From: Rhodanobacteraceae bacterium
GTDB lineage: Bacteria > Pseudomonadota > Gammaproteobacteria > Xanthomonadales > SZUA-5
NCBI GenBank assembly: GCA_003233535.1
Contig: QIMA01000189.1
Span: 1-7,514 of the forward strand
Length of the DNA: 7,514 nt
Reading direction: 5' to 3'
Of this stretch, positions 1-7,514 are shown one piece after another (within the stretch, counting starts at the first letter, position 1; each line of letters opens with the position of its first letter). The notes under the pieces are model-generated. The model saw only the letters and a program-made list of their open reading frames with translations. It was not told the DNA's origin and ran no database searches. The translations under genes were made by a program, and so were the position numbers.

Positions 1-899
1 TCTTTGGCCTGCATTGCTATATGCAGGCTGCGCGCAACTACCGCCAGATACAGCACCAACAGGGCCAATACGCCGACCCAGCCGAATTCCTCGGCAAACA
101 CCGCGAGAATGAAATCGGTGTGGCGCTCTGGCAGAAAATCCAGCTGCGACTGCGTCCCCTGCAGATAGCCTTTGCCCAACCAGCCGCCTGATCCAACGGC
201 GATTTCTGACTGCAGGATGTGCCAACCCGCCCCTAGCGGATCGGCACTGGGGTCGATCAAGGTGAGTACTCGCTGGCGCTGATAGTCGTGCATGAAGTGC
301 CAAAGTAGCGGCAAGCTGGCCACGCCCAGCAGCAAGCCGCCACCGATCCAACGCCACGATAGTCCGGCCAAGAAGATCACAAAGCCGCCTGAGGCTGCGA
401 CCAACAGTGCAGTGCCCAGATCGGGCTGTTCTGCGATCAACAGCACTGGTACGGCGATCAGTACCGCAGCGATCAAGAAGTCACGAAAACTGAGCGGCAA
501 AACGCGATTGTGCAGGAAGGCGGCCAGCGTCATCGGCACGGCAAGCTTGAGCACTTCGGACGGCTGAAAGCGGAAAATCCCCAGGTCCAGCCAGCGTTGC
601 GCGCCACGCCCTTCGCCGAGCAGGGCGACCCCGATCAACAGCAAGACTCCCCCTAGATAGGCCCAGCCGCTCCAGCGCCGCAGTGCCGCTGGCGGAATAC
701 GCGACAGAGCCACCATGATCAGCAGACCGAAACCTAGCCGAACCGATTGGCGAGTGAGCAAGGACGCGTCCTGCCCACTGGCGCTATAAAGAACGAATAG
801 ACCGACCGCACAGCTGGCCAACAACAATAGCGTCAGCGGCGGATCCATCAGCGCGTGGCGCTGCCAACGCGCCCACAGTGTGGTCGGTTCAGCCCGCAC
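1..899 (-). CDS. rodA: RodA, SEDS-family peptidoglycan glycosyltransferase (3' end outside window)
   Basis: RodA is an inner-membrane glycosyltransferase of the SEDS family. It polymerises lipid II into glycan strands and works with PBP2 during side-wall elongation. I translated 299 codons by hand; the gene runs off the left edge, and about 70 residues are probably missing compared with E. coli RodA (about 370). Visible family motifs, in order, are YSASGQD (about 40), AQRWLDLGIFRFQPSE (about 103-118), AEQPDLGTALL, HDYQRQRV, DPLGAGWHILQSEIAVGSGG, and FLPERHTDF. The Asp of the last motif falls at residue 262, matching the essential Asp262 of E. coli RodA. Most of the rest is hydrophobic membrane helix. 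I chose the GTG at 899-897 because a GGGA Shine-Dalgarno-like run lies 6 bases upstream (906-909), and because the first conserved residues then sit at the expected distance. The gene overlaps the end of mrdA by 11 bases, which suggests translational coupling. Confidence 0.96.
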   Translation of the reverse strand, partial: MRAEPTTLWARWQRHALMDPPLTLLLLASCAVGLFVLYSASGQDASLLTRQSVRLGFGLLIMVALSRIPPAALRRWSGWAYLGGVLLLIGVALLGEGRGAQRWLDLGIFRFQPSEVLKLAVPMTLAAFLHNRVLPLSFRDFLIAAVLIAVPVLLIAEQPDLGTALLVAASGGFVIFLAGLSWRWIGGGLLLGVASLPLLWHFMHDYQRQRVLTLIDPSADPLGAGWHILQSEIAVGSGGWLGKGYLQGTQSQLDFLPERHTDFILAVFAEEFGWVGVLALLVLYLAVVARSLHIAMQAK

Positions 900-2820
900 G
901 ATCGATCCCGACTACCGGTGCAGCGCCGCGGCTGGCTTGAATCAAGTCAGACTCGTTTGCAGCAGTTTCCTTTGCCTTGTCCCGAAGCAGCCATGCATCG
1001 ATGATTTGGCGGACTAGCGGTGCGGCCGTCCGCGAACCGCTGCCACCGGCTTCGACCACCACGGCAACCGCGATTCGCGGATCTTCCAGCGGCGCGAAAG
1101 CCACAAATAGCGCCTGATTACGCACTACTGCGCCCTGCTCCGAGCCGTCTCGAACGCGTGAAGTGCGCTGCGCAGTACCGGATTTGCCGGCGAACTGATA
1201 GGGCGCATCAGCACCGATCGCCCGCGCTGTCCCGGTCGGCCCCTGAACCACGGCATGCATGCCGTCGATGATGACCTGCCAGTGGGCTGGCGTACCCAAG
1301 TCAACCAGCGTCGGCGACTCCACCGCCACAGCGGTCGCCGGCCGATCAAGTCTGGCCTGAGTCGCCCGAACCAGTCGCGGCTTGTAGAGCAGTCCACCGT
1401 TGGCTAGCGCCGCCGTGGCGTTAGCTAACTGCGGAATGGTCGACACATTGAAGCCCTGACCGATCGCGGCGATGACCGTTTCGCCTGGATACCAAGGCTG
1501 GTTCATGCGCGCACGCTTCCACTGCCGACTGGGCAAGATTCCGGACGACTCTCCTGGCAAGTCCAGGCCGGTAGGCTGACCAAAGCCGAAGTGCGCCAGC
1601 GATTCCGACATCTGATCAATACCCAGATCTAAGCCAAGTTGATAGAAGTATGTATTGACCGACTGAGCTAGCGCTTCGTGCAGATTGACCCGGCCGTGGC
1701 CACCGCGACGCCAGTCGCGAAAACCAATATTCTGGCCGGGAATGTGAAATACCCCGGTTGACAGCTGGGTGTAGTCCGGTGTGCGCAAGCCCGCCGCCAG
1801 TCCAGCCAGTCCGACAAACGGCTTGAGCGTGCTGCCCGGTTCATAGCCGCCCTGCAGTGAACGATTAAACAGCGGTCGATCGTTGTCGCTAAGCAGCGCT
1901 TGGTAGGCAGCGTGCGAAATGCCGTTGACGAACGGATTGGGGTCGTAGCTGGGCAAGCTGACCATGGCCAAGACCTCACCATTGCGAGGATCAATCGCCA
2001 CAGCCGCCCCGCGGCCGCTGGCGAAAGCCGCCACCGTCGCCTTTTGTAGCTCCAGATCGATACTCAGATAGAGGTTCTCGCCGGCCTGCGCCGGCACCGA
2101 CTGATCGAGGAATCGCAGCACTCGGCCTTCAACGTTGGTCTCAACGCGTTCCCGACCGAGTTCGCCGCGCAGCAGCAGTTCGTACTGGCGCTCAATGCCG
2201 CTTTTGCCAACGTGACTGATCACACCGCGGCGCGACTCATCCATGGTTGCCTGCTCTTCGGCATTGGCTCGCCCCACATAGCCAACCACGTGGGCCAGCA
2301 GTGCGCCCTGCGGGTAGTGCCTGGAGGGCACCGGTACCACTTCCACCCCAGGCAAGCGCCAACGATCCAAAGCGAGCTTAGCCTGCTCCTCTTCGCTCAA
2401 GTTAAAGCGCAGCGGCAGCGACTGGAATGAGTGACGGAAGCGCGCCAACTCAACGAAGCGTTCGCGGTCATCGGCGCTAATCCGCACTAACTGCTCTATC
2501 CGATCCAGTAACGGGCCCAGTTCTCCGGCCTGCTCGGGAATCACGTCCAAGCGATAGGAAAGCCGATTGTCGGCCAACAGCACACCGTTGCGATCGAAGA
2601 TCAGGCCGCGGGTAGGGGCCAGCGCCCGAACCTTGACTCGGTTGCGCTCAGATCGCGCGCTAAAGTCCTCGTGTTTGATTACCTGCAGCCAGGCCAATCG
2701 CAGCAACAGCGCAAGAATCGCGATGACCACGCCGGTCAAAGCCAGCAGTGCGCGACGACGAAACAGCGCACTCTCGGCCTGTCCATCTTTCAGTCTGCGT
2801 CTGCGGCTACCTTGGTACAT
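889..2820 (-). CDS. mrdA: Penicillin-binding protein 2 (PBP2), elongation-specific DD-transpeptidase
   Basis: PBP2 is the class B penicillin-binding protein that cross-links peptidoglycan during side-wall elongation, paired with RodA; it is the target of mecillinam in E. coli. The 643 residues are close to the 633 of the E. coli protein. A short basic cytoplasmic N-terminus is followed by one membrane anchor (about 22-48), then the periplasmic pedestal with RGLIFDRNGVLLADN (about 71-85). The transpeptidase domain starts near residue 245. Its three active-site motifs are intact: S330-TL-K333 in PGSTLKP, S387-V-N389, and K546-S-G-T549. S330 has the same number as the catalytic serine of E. coli PBP2. 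The second motif here is the textbook SxN, whereas I recall SxD in E. coli. The ATG is 25 bases after the mreD stop; a GGGA run is 14 bases upstream, which is far for a ribosome site, so coupling to mreD is plausible. The C-terminal tail after about 613 is variable. Confidence 0.98.
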   Translation of the reverse strand: MYQGSRRRRLKDGQAESALFRRRALLALTGVVIAILALLLRLAWLQVIKHEDFSARSERNRVKVRALAPTRGLIFDRNGVLLADNRLSYRLDVIPEQAGELGPLLDRIEQLVRISADDRERFVELARFRHSFQSLPLRFNLSEEEQAKLALDRWRLPGVEVVPVPSRHYPQGALLAHVVGYVGRANAEEQATMDESRRGVISHVGKSGIERQYELLLRGELGRERVETNVEGRVLRFLDQSVPAQAGENLYLSIDLELQKATVAAFASGRGAAVAIDPRNGEVLAMVSLPSYDPNPFVNGISHAAYQALLSDNDRPLFNRSLQGGYEPGSTLKPFVGLAGLAAGLRTPDYTQLSTGVFHIPGQNIGFRDWRRGGHGRVNLHEALAQSVNTYFYQLGLDLGIDQMSESLAHFGFGQPTGLDLPGESSGILPSRQWKRARMNQPWYPGETVIAAIGQGFNVSTIPQLANATAALANGGLLYKPRLVRATQARLDRPATAVAVESPTLVDLGTPAHWQVIIDGMHAVVQGPTGTARAIGADAPYQFAGKSGTAQRTSRVRDGSEQGAVVRNQALFVAFAPLEDPRIAVAVVVEAGGSGSRTAAPLVRQIIDAWLLRDKAKETAANESDLIQASRGAAPVVGIDRAG

Positions 2821-2845
2821 CGCGCGTCGAGTATCCCTTAACCAG

Positions 2846-3343
2846 CTATCCAGTGCTGGGCTTTTGTCGTCCGCGCATGCGCAAACGATCCATGACTAGG
2901 AACAGCCACGGCCACAGCATCATGGCGATAACTGGCGACAGCCAGTAACTAAGATCCGGCCACCCATCGCCCGCAAAAAGGCGTACCCAGAGACTGAGAA
3001 TTCGGTCATTTAGCATCAAGCCGAACACCGCCAAAGCCTGCTGCCCGACCGGAAAAAAGCGAATTCGAAAGCGAAAACGCGCGACCACGTGGGTCAAGAT
3101 AACCAGGCGCATGGCGTGCTCGCCGAGCAAGTCGCCGACCAGCACGTCTAGCCACAGCCCGATCACGAAGGCGATACCCAGACCGGCAACACGGGGCATT
3201 TCGAGCGCCACGTAGATCATCAACAAGCCTAGCCAAAAGGGCTTCATCGGCGCCAACACCGGTGGCAAACGAACCAGGCTAAGCAACACAGTTGCTAGCA
3301 CGGCCAGCGCGAACAGCCGCCACTCCAAGCTCCGCGGGCTCAT
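2846..3343 (-). CDS. mreD: Rod shape-determining protein MreD
   Basis: MreD is a small integral inner-membrane protein of the elongasome that acts with MreC, probably by tuning the activation of PBP2-RodA. The 165-residue length matches the family (162 in E. coli). Hydrophobic segments lie at about 10-32, 35-70 (likely two helices), 79-88, 100-122 and 132-150, with a basic C-terminal tail. Family-like patches are the KPFWLGLLMIYVALEMPRV region after the first helix, the GLWLDVLVGDLLGEHA stretch (about 62-77), and LWPWLFLVMDRLR near the end, which parallels the E. coli LWPWIFLLM. The ATG overlaps the mreC stop in an ATGA at 3343-3340, a classic arrangement for coupled translation. The sequence is weakly conserved, so the call rests on these patches plus the position between mreC and mrdA. 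Confidence 0.95.
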   Translation of the reverse strand: MSPRSLEWRLFALAVLATVLLSLVRLPPVLAPMKPFWLGLLMIYVALEMPRVAGLGIAFVIGLWLDVLVGDLLGEHAMRLVILTHVVARFRFRIRFFPVGQQALAVFGLMLNDRILSLWVRLFAGDGWPDLSYWLSPVIAMMLWPWLFLVMDRLRMRGRQKPSTG

Positions 3344-4371
3344 CGCTGTGGGCCTGCGTCAGCGCTGCCTGCGTCGGCTTCGAGATCGTCCCCAGCAGCT
3401 TCGGATTCGGCCGCGGGTTCGCTAGATTCCTCGTCACCGTCAACCACCGCGCCCTCAGCGGCATCGGCTGATGGTGCATCTTGCAGCGCTGAAGCATCAC
3501 CCAACTGGGTGCTCGGCCACGGCCCCAGACCCTGCGGCGCGGCAACGACCAATAGCTCGCGGACACGATCCAGCCCTGCCAAGGGCTTTGCGCTGGCGCG
3601 ACCGAATGCGCTGCCGGGGCTACGCTCCACGGCGGTGACGGTTGCCACCGGCAACCCCGCTGGAAAACGCCCGCCTACGCCCGAAGACAGCAGCACATCG
3701 CCAACTTCCAAATCAGCCGACAGCGGCATGCTGGAGATCGCAAGCCGGTCCGCTTGGCCGGCTCCGTTAAGGACGCTGCGCAAGCCGCTGCGCGCATTCA
3801 CCACCGGCAAGCCATGGCCTGGATCGGACAGCAGCATGACCAATGAGTTGCCGGGTCGAACCTCAATGACTTGCCCGACCACACCATCGCCGTCAATCAG
3901 CGCAGCTCCGGCGCTCACTCCGTGGCGACTGCCTCGATCAACCACGACCCGATGCCGATAAGGATCCAAATCCACGTCGATGACTCTTGCCGGGATACCG
4001 ACCAGCCGCTCTCGCTCGGCCAGCTGCACCGCCCCGCCTAGGCGCTGTTGCTCCAGCAAATCGCGCTCAAGCTCGCTGATCCGCAACTCGCCGCGCAACA
4101 TTGCTTGGCTGAGGAGGCGGTTTTCTTCATTCAGCTGGCTGCGCTGAACCATGCCCTCGCGCAGCGTTCGGCCAGCCAGCCAAGGCATCTCGGCCAGCGT
4201 GTAGATTGGCCCGTTTAGGCGTGCCGCATAGGCGTGCATTCCTTCGAGATAGCCACCGCGGCGGTCGGCGATCATCAATAAGATGGCAACCGCTAGGTAT
4301 ATAACCAATGCCAGGGTGGAACTGCCCTCGCCCGCGAACAGCGCCGATCGTTCTTGGCTGCTCTGATCCAA
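3340..4371 (-). CDS. mreC: Rod shape-determining protein MreC
   Basis: MreC is a bitopic inner-membrane protein whose periplasmic part binds PBP2 and activates the PBP2-RodA pair; its short cytoplasmic end contacts MreB. In the 343 residues I see an N-terminal tail (1-17), one membrane helix (about 18-36), a likely coiled coil rich in Glu, Arg, Leu and Gln (about 68-120), and the beta-rich core (about 125-275). The core carries DPYRHRVVVDRGSRHGVSAG and GDVLLSSGVGGRFPAGLPVA, both recognisable MreC motifs. The last 43 residues are a low-complexity acidic tail (14 Asp/Glu, one basic residue). The start is TTG: an AGGGAG Shine-Dalgarno sequence lies 5 bases upstream, and an in-frame TAG at 4383-4381 rules out anything longer. 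The gene begins 40 bases after the mreB stop and overlaps mreD by 4 bases. Confidence 0.97.
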   Translation of the reverse strand: MDQSSQERSALFAGEGSSTLALVIYLAVAILLMIADRRGGYLEGMHAYAARLNGPIYTLAEMPWLAGRTLREGMVQRSQLNEENRLLSQAMLRGELRISELERDLLEQQRLGGAVQLAERERLVGIPARVIDVDLDPYRHRVVVDRGSRHGVSAGAALIDGDGVVGQVIEVRPGNSLVMLLSDPGHGLPVVNARSGLRSVLNGAGQADRLAISSMPLSADLEVGDVLLSSGVGGRFPAGLPVATVTAVERSPGSAFGRASAKPLAGLDRVRELLVVAAPQGLGPWPSTQLGDASALQDAPSADAAEGAVVDGDEESSEPAAESEAAGDDLEADAGSADAGPQR

Positions 4372-4376
4372 AGCTG

Positions 4377-4382
4377 CTCCCT
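4377..4382 (-). promoter_or_regulatory. Shine-Dalgarno sequence of mreC
   Basis: AGGGAG on the minus strand lies 5 bases before the TTG at 4371. This is the clearest ribosome-binding site in the window, and it decides the use of TTG as the mreC start. An in-frame TAG (4383-4381) overlaps it, so no longer reading of mreC is possible. Confidence 0.8.
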
Positions 4383-4411
4383 AGGGTGGAATAACGTAGC
4401 CGGTCGAGCCG

Positions 4412-5683
<1,272 letters not shown>

Positions 5684-5757
5684 TGGAGCGGGTGATGGGA
5701 ATCGAACCCACGCTATCAGCTTGGGAAGCTGAAGTTCTACCATTGAACTACACCCGC
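5684..5757 (-). tRNA. tRNA-Gly, anticodon CCC
   Basis: The 74-nt minus-strand sequence folds into a complete cloverleaf. The acceptor stem is GCGGGTG with CACCCGC (7 perfect pairs). The D arm is GTTC/GAAC, and the anticodon stem TCAGC/GCTGA encloses the loop TTCCCAA. The variable loop is 4 nt (TAGC), and the T arm GTGGG/CCCAT encloses TTCGATT. The discriminator base is T and the 3' CCA is encoded (5686-5684). The anticodon CCC occupies 5725-5723 and reads GGG codons only, so the genome must carry other glycine tRNAs. The sequence is close to E. coli tRNA-Gly(CCC). It sits alone between gpsA and mreB, in the same direction as both. Confidence 0.97.
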
Positions 5758-5961
5758 TTGAGGGCAGCTTGGCGACGATCATACGAGTGCAGCGGCGGCG
5801 CGGCAATGACCGACTGCACATGTACAACGAACGGATACGCGCCCGAATGACCAATCACGCTCGTCGCAGCAGCGCATTTCGCTCCGCTTCGCCCTGAGCT
5901 ACTAGCCCAAAGCTTCATGCGCGTTCGTCGCGAGGGCGTCGCCCGCTCATGCAACTCCGCG
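5758..5961 (-). other. Spacer between gpsA and tRNA-Gly
   Basis: This 204-bp spacer holds the tRNA promoter at its tRNA-proximal end. Next to the gpsA stop I see small GC-rich stems, such as GGGC-GAC-GCCC and CGCG-ACGAA-CGCG, but none is followed by a T-run, so I do not call an intrinsic terminator. Short open frames here run into or across the tRNA and have no protein-like character. Confidence 0.5.
5778..5806 (-). promoter_or_regulatory. Predicted sigma70-type promoter of tRNA-Gly(CCC)
   Basis: TTGCCG (5806-5801, four of six -35 positions) and TATGAT (5783-5778, five of six -10 positions) are exactly 17 bases apart on the minus strand. The start would fall near 5771, leaving a 5' leader of about 14 nt before the mature tRNA end at 5757. 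The bases just after the -10 box (CGTCGCC) are GC-rich, as in discriminators of stable-RNA promoters under stringent control; that regulation is inferred, not shown. Confidence 0.6.
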
Positions 5962-7002
5962 CTAGCTCTCAGTACCGAACAGCGGCTTGGGATATTCCGG
6001 CTTCTGCTCTCGTGCTAGCAGGGACTTCAGCCCTTCGGCCGGGGTGATCTCGCGATGCAGCACTGCCTGTACGCGCTCGGCGATCGGCAAATCCAGGCCA
6101 TGCCGTTTTGCTAGACGCATGACTTCATCGGCAGTCTGCACGCTCTCAACTACCTGACCGATCTCAGCGACGGCGTCTTCAATGGATACGCCGCGGCCCA
6201 AAGCCAAACCCAGACGTCGGTTTCGCGACAGATCACCCGTACTGGTGAGGACCAGATCGCCCAATCCGGCCAAACCCATGATGGTCTCGATTTGACCGCC
6301 CAGGGCAGCGTTGAGGCGCATCATCTCGTTCAGGCCGCGAGTGATAATCCCGGCGCGGGCATTCAAACCCAGCCCCATGCCGTCGGCGATCCCGGTAGCC
6401 ACCGCCAGCACATTTTTCATTGCGCCGCCAAGTTCAGCGCCGGCAATGTCGTTGCCGCTGTACGCACGCAGATTGGAACCGTGCAACAAGGCAGCAACGC
6501 GCTGCGCAAACTCCAGATTCCCGGAGTGCACGGTCAATGCGCTGGGCATCGCGCAGGCCACTTCTTTGGCGAAGGTCGGCCCAGTAACCACGGCCTGATC
6601 GACACTGGCTCCGAAGATCTCGCCTACTACCTCGTGCAAGAACCGGCCTGAACCGGGCTCAAAGCCCTTGGTCGCCCAGGCGACTCCGGTCAAGCTCGGG
6701 TTGAACTCGTGCAATTGGCGCACGCAATCGACGAAAGCGTGACTGGGCACCACGATCAGCGGCAAGGTGTTCCACTTGGCCAAAGCGGAGAAATTCGCCT
6801 CAAACTCCAACTGCTCGGGCAACTCTGCGTCGGGCAAATAGCGCTTATTGCAGTGCTGTTTGGCCATGTCGGCCAGTGCCGCCGGGTCGCGCCCCCACAG
6901 GCGCACAGCGTGCCCATTACGGGCCAGCGCCGCCGCGAGGGCGGTGCCCCAAGAACCCGCGCCGTAAACGCCGACGCGGGTACTGGTGTCGTTGCTCGAC
7001 AA
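5962..7002 (-). CDS. gpsA: NAD(P)H-dependent glycerol-3-phosphate dehydrogenase
   Basis: GpsA is a cytoplasmic enzyme that reduces dihydroxyacetone phosphate to sn-glycerol 3-phosphate, the backbone of membrane phospholipids. The 346 residues are near the usual length (339 in E. coli). The Rossmann dinucleotide motif [13 protein letters not shown] is at 11-23. VVPSHAF (84-90), [12 protein letters not shown] (109-120) and GPTFAKEVA (141-149) follow. The C-terminal helical substrate domain carries [14 protein letters not shown] (191-204; Lys196 is the likely catalytic lysine), [23 protein letters not shown] (242-253) and SRNRRLG (259-265). The start is TTG at 7002: it is the only NTG codon between the in-frame secB stop and the nucleotide-binding motif. 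No strong Shine-Dalgarno is seen, so translation is probably coupled to secB, whose stop is 9 bases upstream. The stop codon is TAG. Confidence 0.98.
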   Translation of the reverse strand: MSSNDTSTRVGVYGAGSWGTALAAALARNGHAVRLWGRDPAALADMAKQHCNKRYLPDAELPEQLEFEANFSALAKWNTLPLIVVPSHAFVDCVRQLHEFNPSLTGVAWATKGFEPGSGRFLHEVVGEIFGASVDQAVVTGPTFAKEVACAMPSALTVHSGNLEFAQRVAALLHGSNLRAYSGNDIAGAELGGAMKNVLAVATGIADGMGLGLNARAGIITRGLNEMMRLNAALGGQIETIMGLAGLGDLVLTSTGDLSRNRRLGLALGRGVSIEDAVAEIGQVVESVQTADEVMRLAKRHGLDLPIAERVQAVLHREITPAEGLKSLLAREQKPEYPKPLFGTES

Positions 7003-7011
7003 GACGCTAAC

Positions 7012-7514
7012 TTAAGCCGCTTCGGTCTCTTGCCGACGCTTGAGCTGCTCGGCGTAAACTTGGTCGAAGTTGATCGGCTGCAGCAAGAACGGCGGGAAAC
7101 CACCGTTCTGAACCAAGTCAGAGATCGCCTGACGGGCATACGGCAGCAGCACGCCGGGGCAGTAGCTGCCGAGCACCGCATCCAACTGCCCAGATTCGAA
7201 ACCGGCCAGACCGAAAATACCAGCCTGCTGCACTTCGCACAGGTAGACCGTCTTTTCTTCCAGTTTGCAAGTCACGGTGACCGCCAGAACGACCTCATAG
7301 GTGTTCTCGGCAAAGTTCTGCACTTTCTGCGAAAGGTTCAGATCGATGCGCGGCTGGCCTTGCTCCTGGAACACCTGAGGGGCGTTCGGCGCTTCGAAAG
7401 AGGCGTCTTTCAGGTAAATTTTTTGCACATTCAGCTGGGCCTGATCAGCGCCGGCGACTGCGCTGGCTGCGGCGCCTTCGGCGCTGCCGTTGCTGCCGTT
7501 GCTGCCGTTGCTGA
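7012..7514 (-). CDS. secB: Protein-export chaperone SecB (5' end outside window)
   Basis: SecB is a cytoplasmic tetrameric chaperone that keeps preproteins unfolded and hands them to SecA for export. The reading frame is open to the right edge, giving 166 visible codons plus the stop. The conserved core starts at about visible residue 28 with NVQKIYLKDASFEAPNAP, followed by YEVVLAVTVTC, CEVQQAGIFGLAGF, LPYARQAISDLV and GGFPPFLLQPINFDQVYAEQL. The C-terminal GGFPPF-LQPINF pattern recalls xanthomonad SecB. The GTG at 7428 is not the start: it encodes a Val inside the first core strand, which aligns with FQIQRIY of the E. coli protein. Before the core lies an Ala/Gly-rich segment and an Asn-Gly-Ser repeat, so the protein has an N-terminal extension of at least 27 residues, against about 11 in E. 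coli. It probably shares a transcript with gpsA. Confidence 0.96.
   Translation of the reverse strand, partial: SNGSNGSNGSAEGAAASAVAGADQAQLNVQKIYLKDASFEAPNAPQVFQEQGQPRIDLNLSQKVQNFAENTYEVVLAVTVTCKLEEKTVYLCEVQQAGIFGLAGFESGQLDAVLGSYCPGVLLPYARQAISDLVQNGGFPPFLLQPINFDQVYAEQLKRRQETEAA
7483..7512 (-). repeat. 9-bp tandem repeat inside secB, encoding Asn-Gly-Ser units
   Basis: On the plus strand GCTGCCGTT is repeated three times without mismatch (7483-7491, 7492-7500, 7501-7509), and GCT begins a fourth copy at the window edge. Read as secB it is AGC AAC GGC, giving the peptide S-N-G-S-N-G-S-N-G-S. The unit is a multiple of three, so copy-number changes would lengthen or shorten the linker without breaking the frame. 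The total copy number is unknown because the window ends here. Confidence 0.9.

Noticed and set aside
3509..3961. Plus-strand open frame of 150 codons opposite mreC
   Set aside because: It is antisense to the MreC core, low in complexity (Pro/Thr/Ser/Arg), and shows no family motifs.
5748..5954. Minus-strand open frame of 68 codons between gpsA and the tRNA
   Set aside because: It runs through the predicted tRNA promoter into the tRNA 5' end, has no convincing ribosome site, and its composition is arginine/serine/alanine-rich, as random GC-rich sequence gives.
7012..7428. secB as a 138-residue gene starting at the GTG at 7428
   Set aside because: The GTG encodes a Val inside the first conserved SecB strand, and the frame stays open with SecB-like linker codons to the window edge, so the true start lies outside.

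Overview
The window is a stretch of conserved housekeeping chromosome, most likely from a gammaproteobacterium with a moderately GC-rich genome. The clues are a SecB chaperone directly followed by GpsA, an MreB close to the gammaproteobacterial form (e.g. [28 protein letters not shown]), and a glycine tRNA with encoded CCA that resembles enterobacterial tRNA-Gly(CCC). The SecB C-terminal part (GGFPPFLLQPINF) recalls Xanthomonadales-type SecB, but that is a from-memory impression. Every supported gene is read from the minus strand, so transcription runs from the high coordinates to the low ones.

In order of transcription: secB (5' end outside the window, to 7012), gpsA (7002-5962), a 204-bp gap with a good sigma70-type promoter, tRNA-Gly(CCC) (5757-5684), a 218-bp gap, then mreB (5464-4412), mreC (4371-3340), mreD (3343-2846), mrdA/PBP2 (2820-889) and rodA (899-1, 3' end outside the window).

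secB and gpsA form a two-gene unit: a protein-export chaperone followed by the sn-glycerol-3-phosphate dehydrogenase that starts phospholipid synthesis. The five genes after the tRNA encode the cell-elongation machine (elongasome, or Rod complex). MreB forms cytoplasmic filaments, and MreC and MreD link them across the inner membrane. PBP2 and RodA form the transpeptidase/glycosyltransferase pair that inserts new peptidoglycan into the side wall. mreC-mreD and mrdA-rodA overlap, and the longest gap inside the cluster is 40 bp, so it reads as one operon. In E. coli the mre and mrd groups are at separate loci.

I see no mobile element, CRISPR array, phage gene or unknown accessory system. Points worth a second look are an Asn-Gly-Ser repeat in a SecB N-terminal extension, TTG starts for gpsA and mreC, a strongly acidic MreC tail, mreB's lack of a Shine-Dalgarno sequence, and the absence of intrinsic terminators around the tRNA. 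No interval longer than 300 bases lacks a gene.
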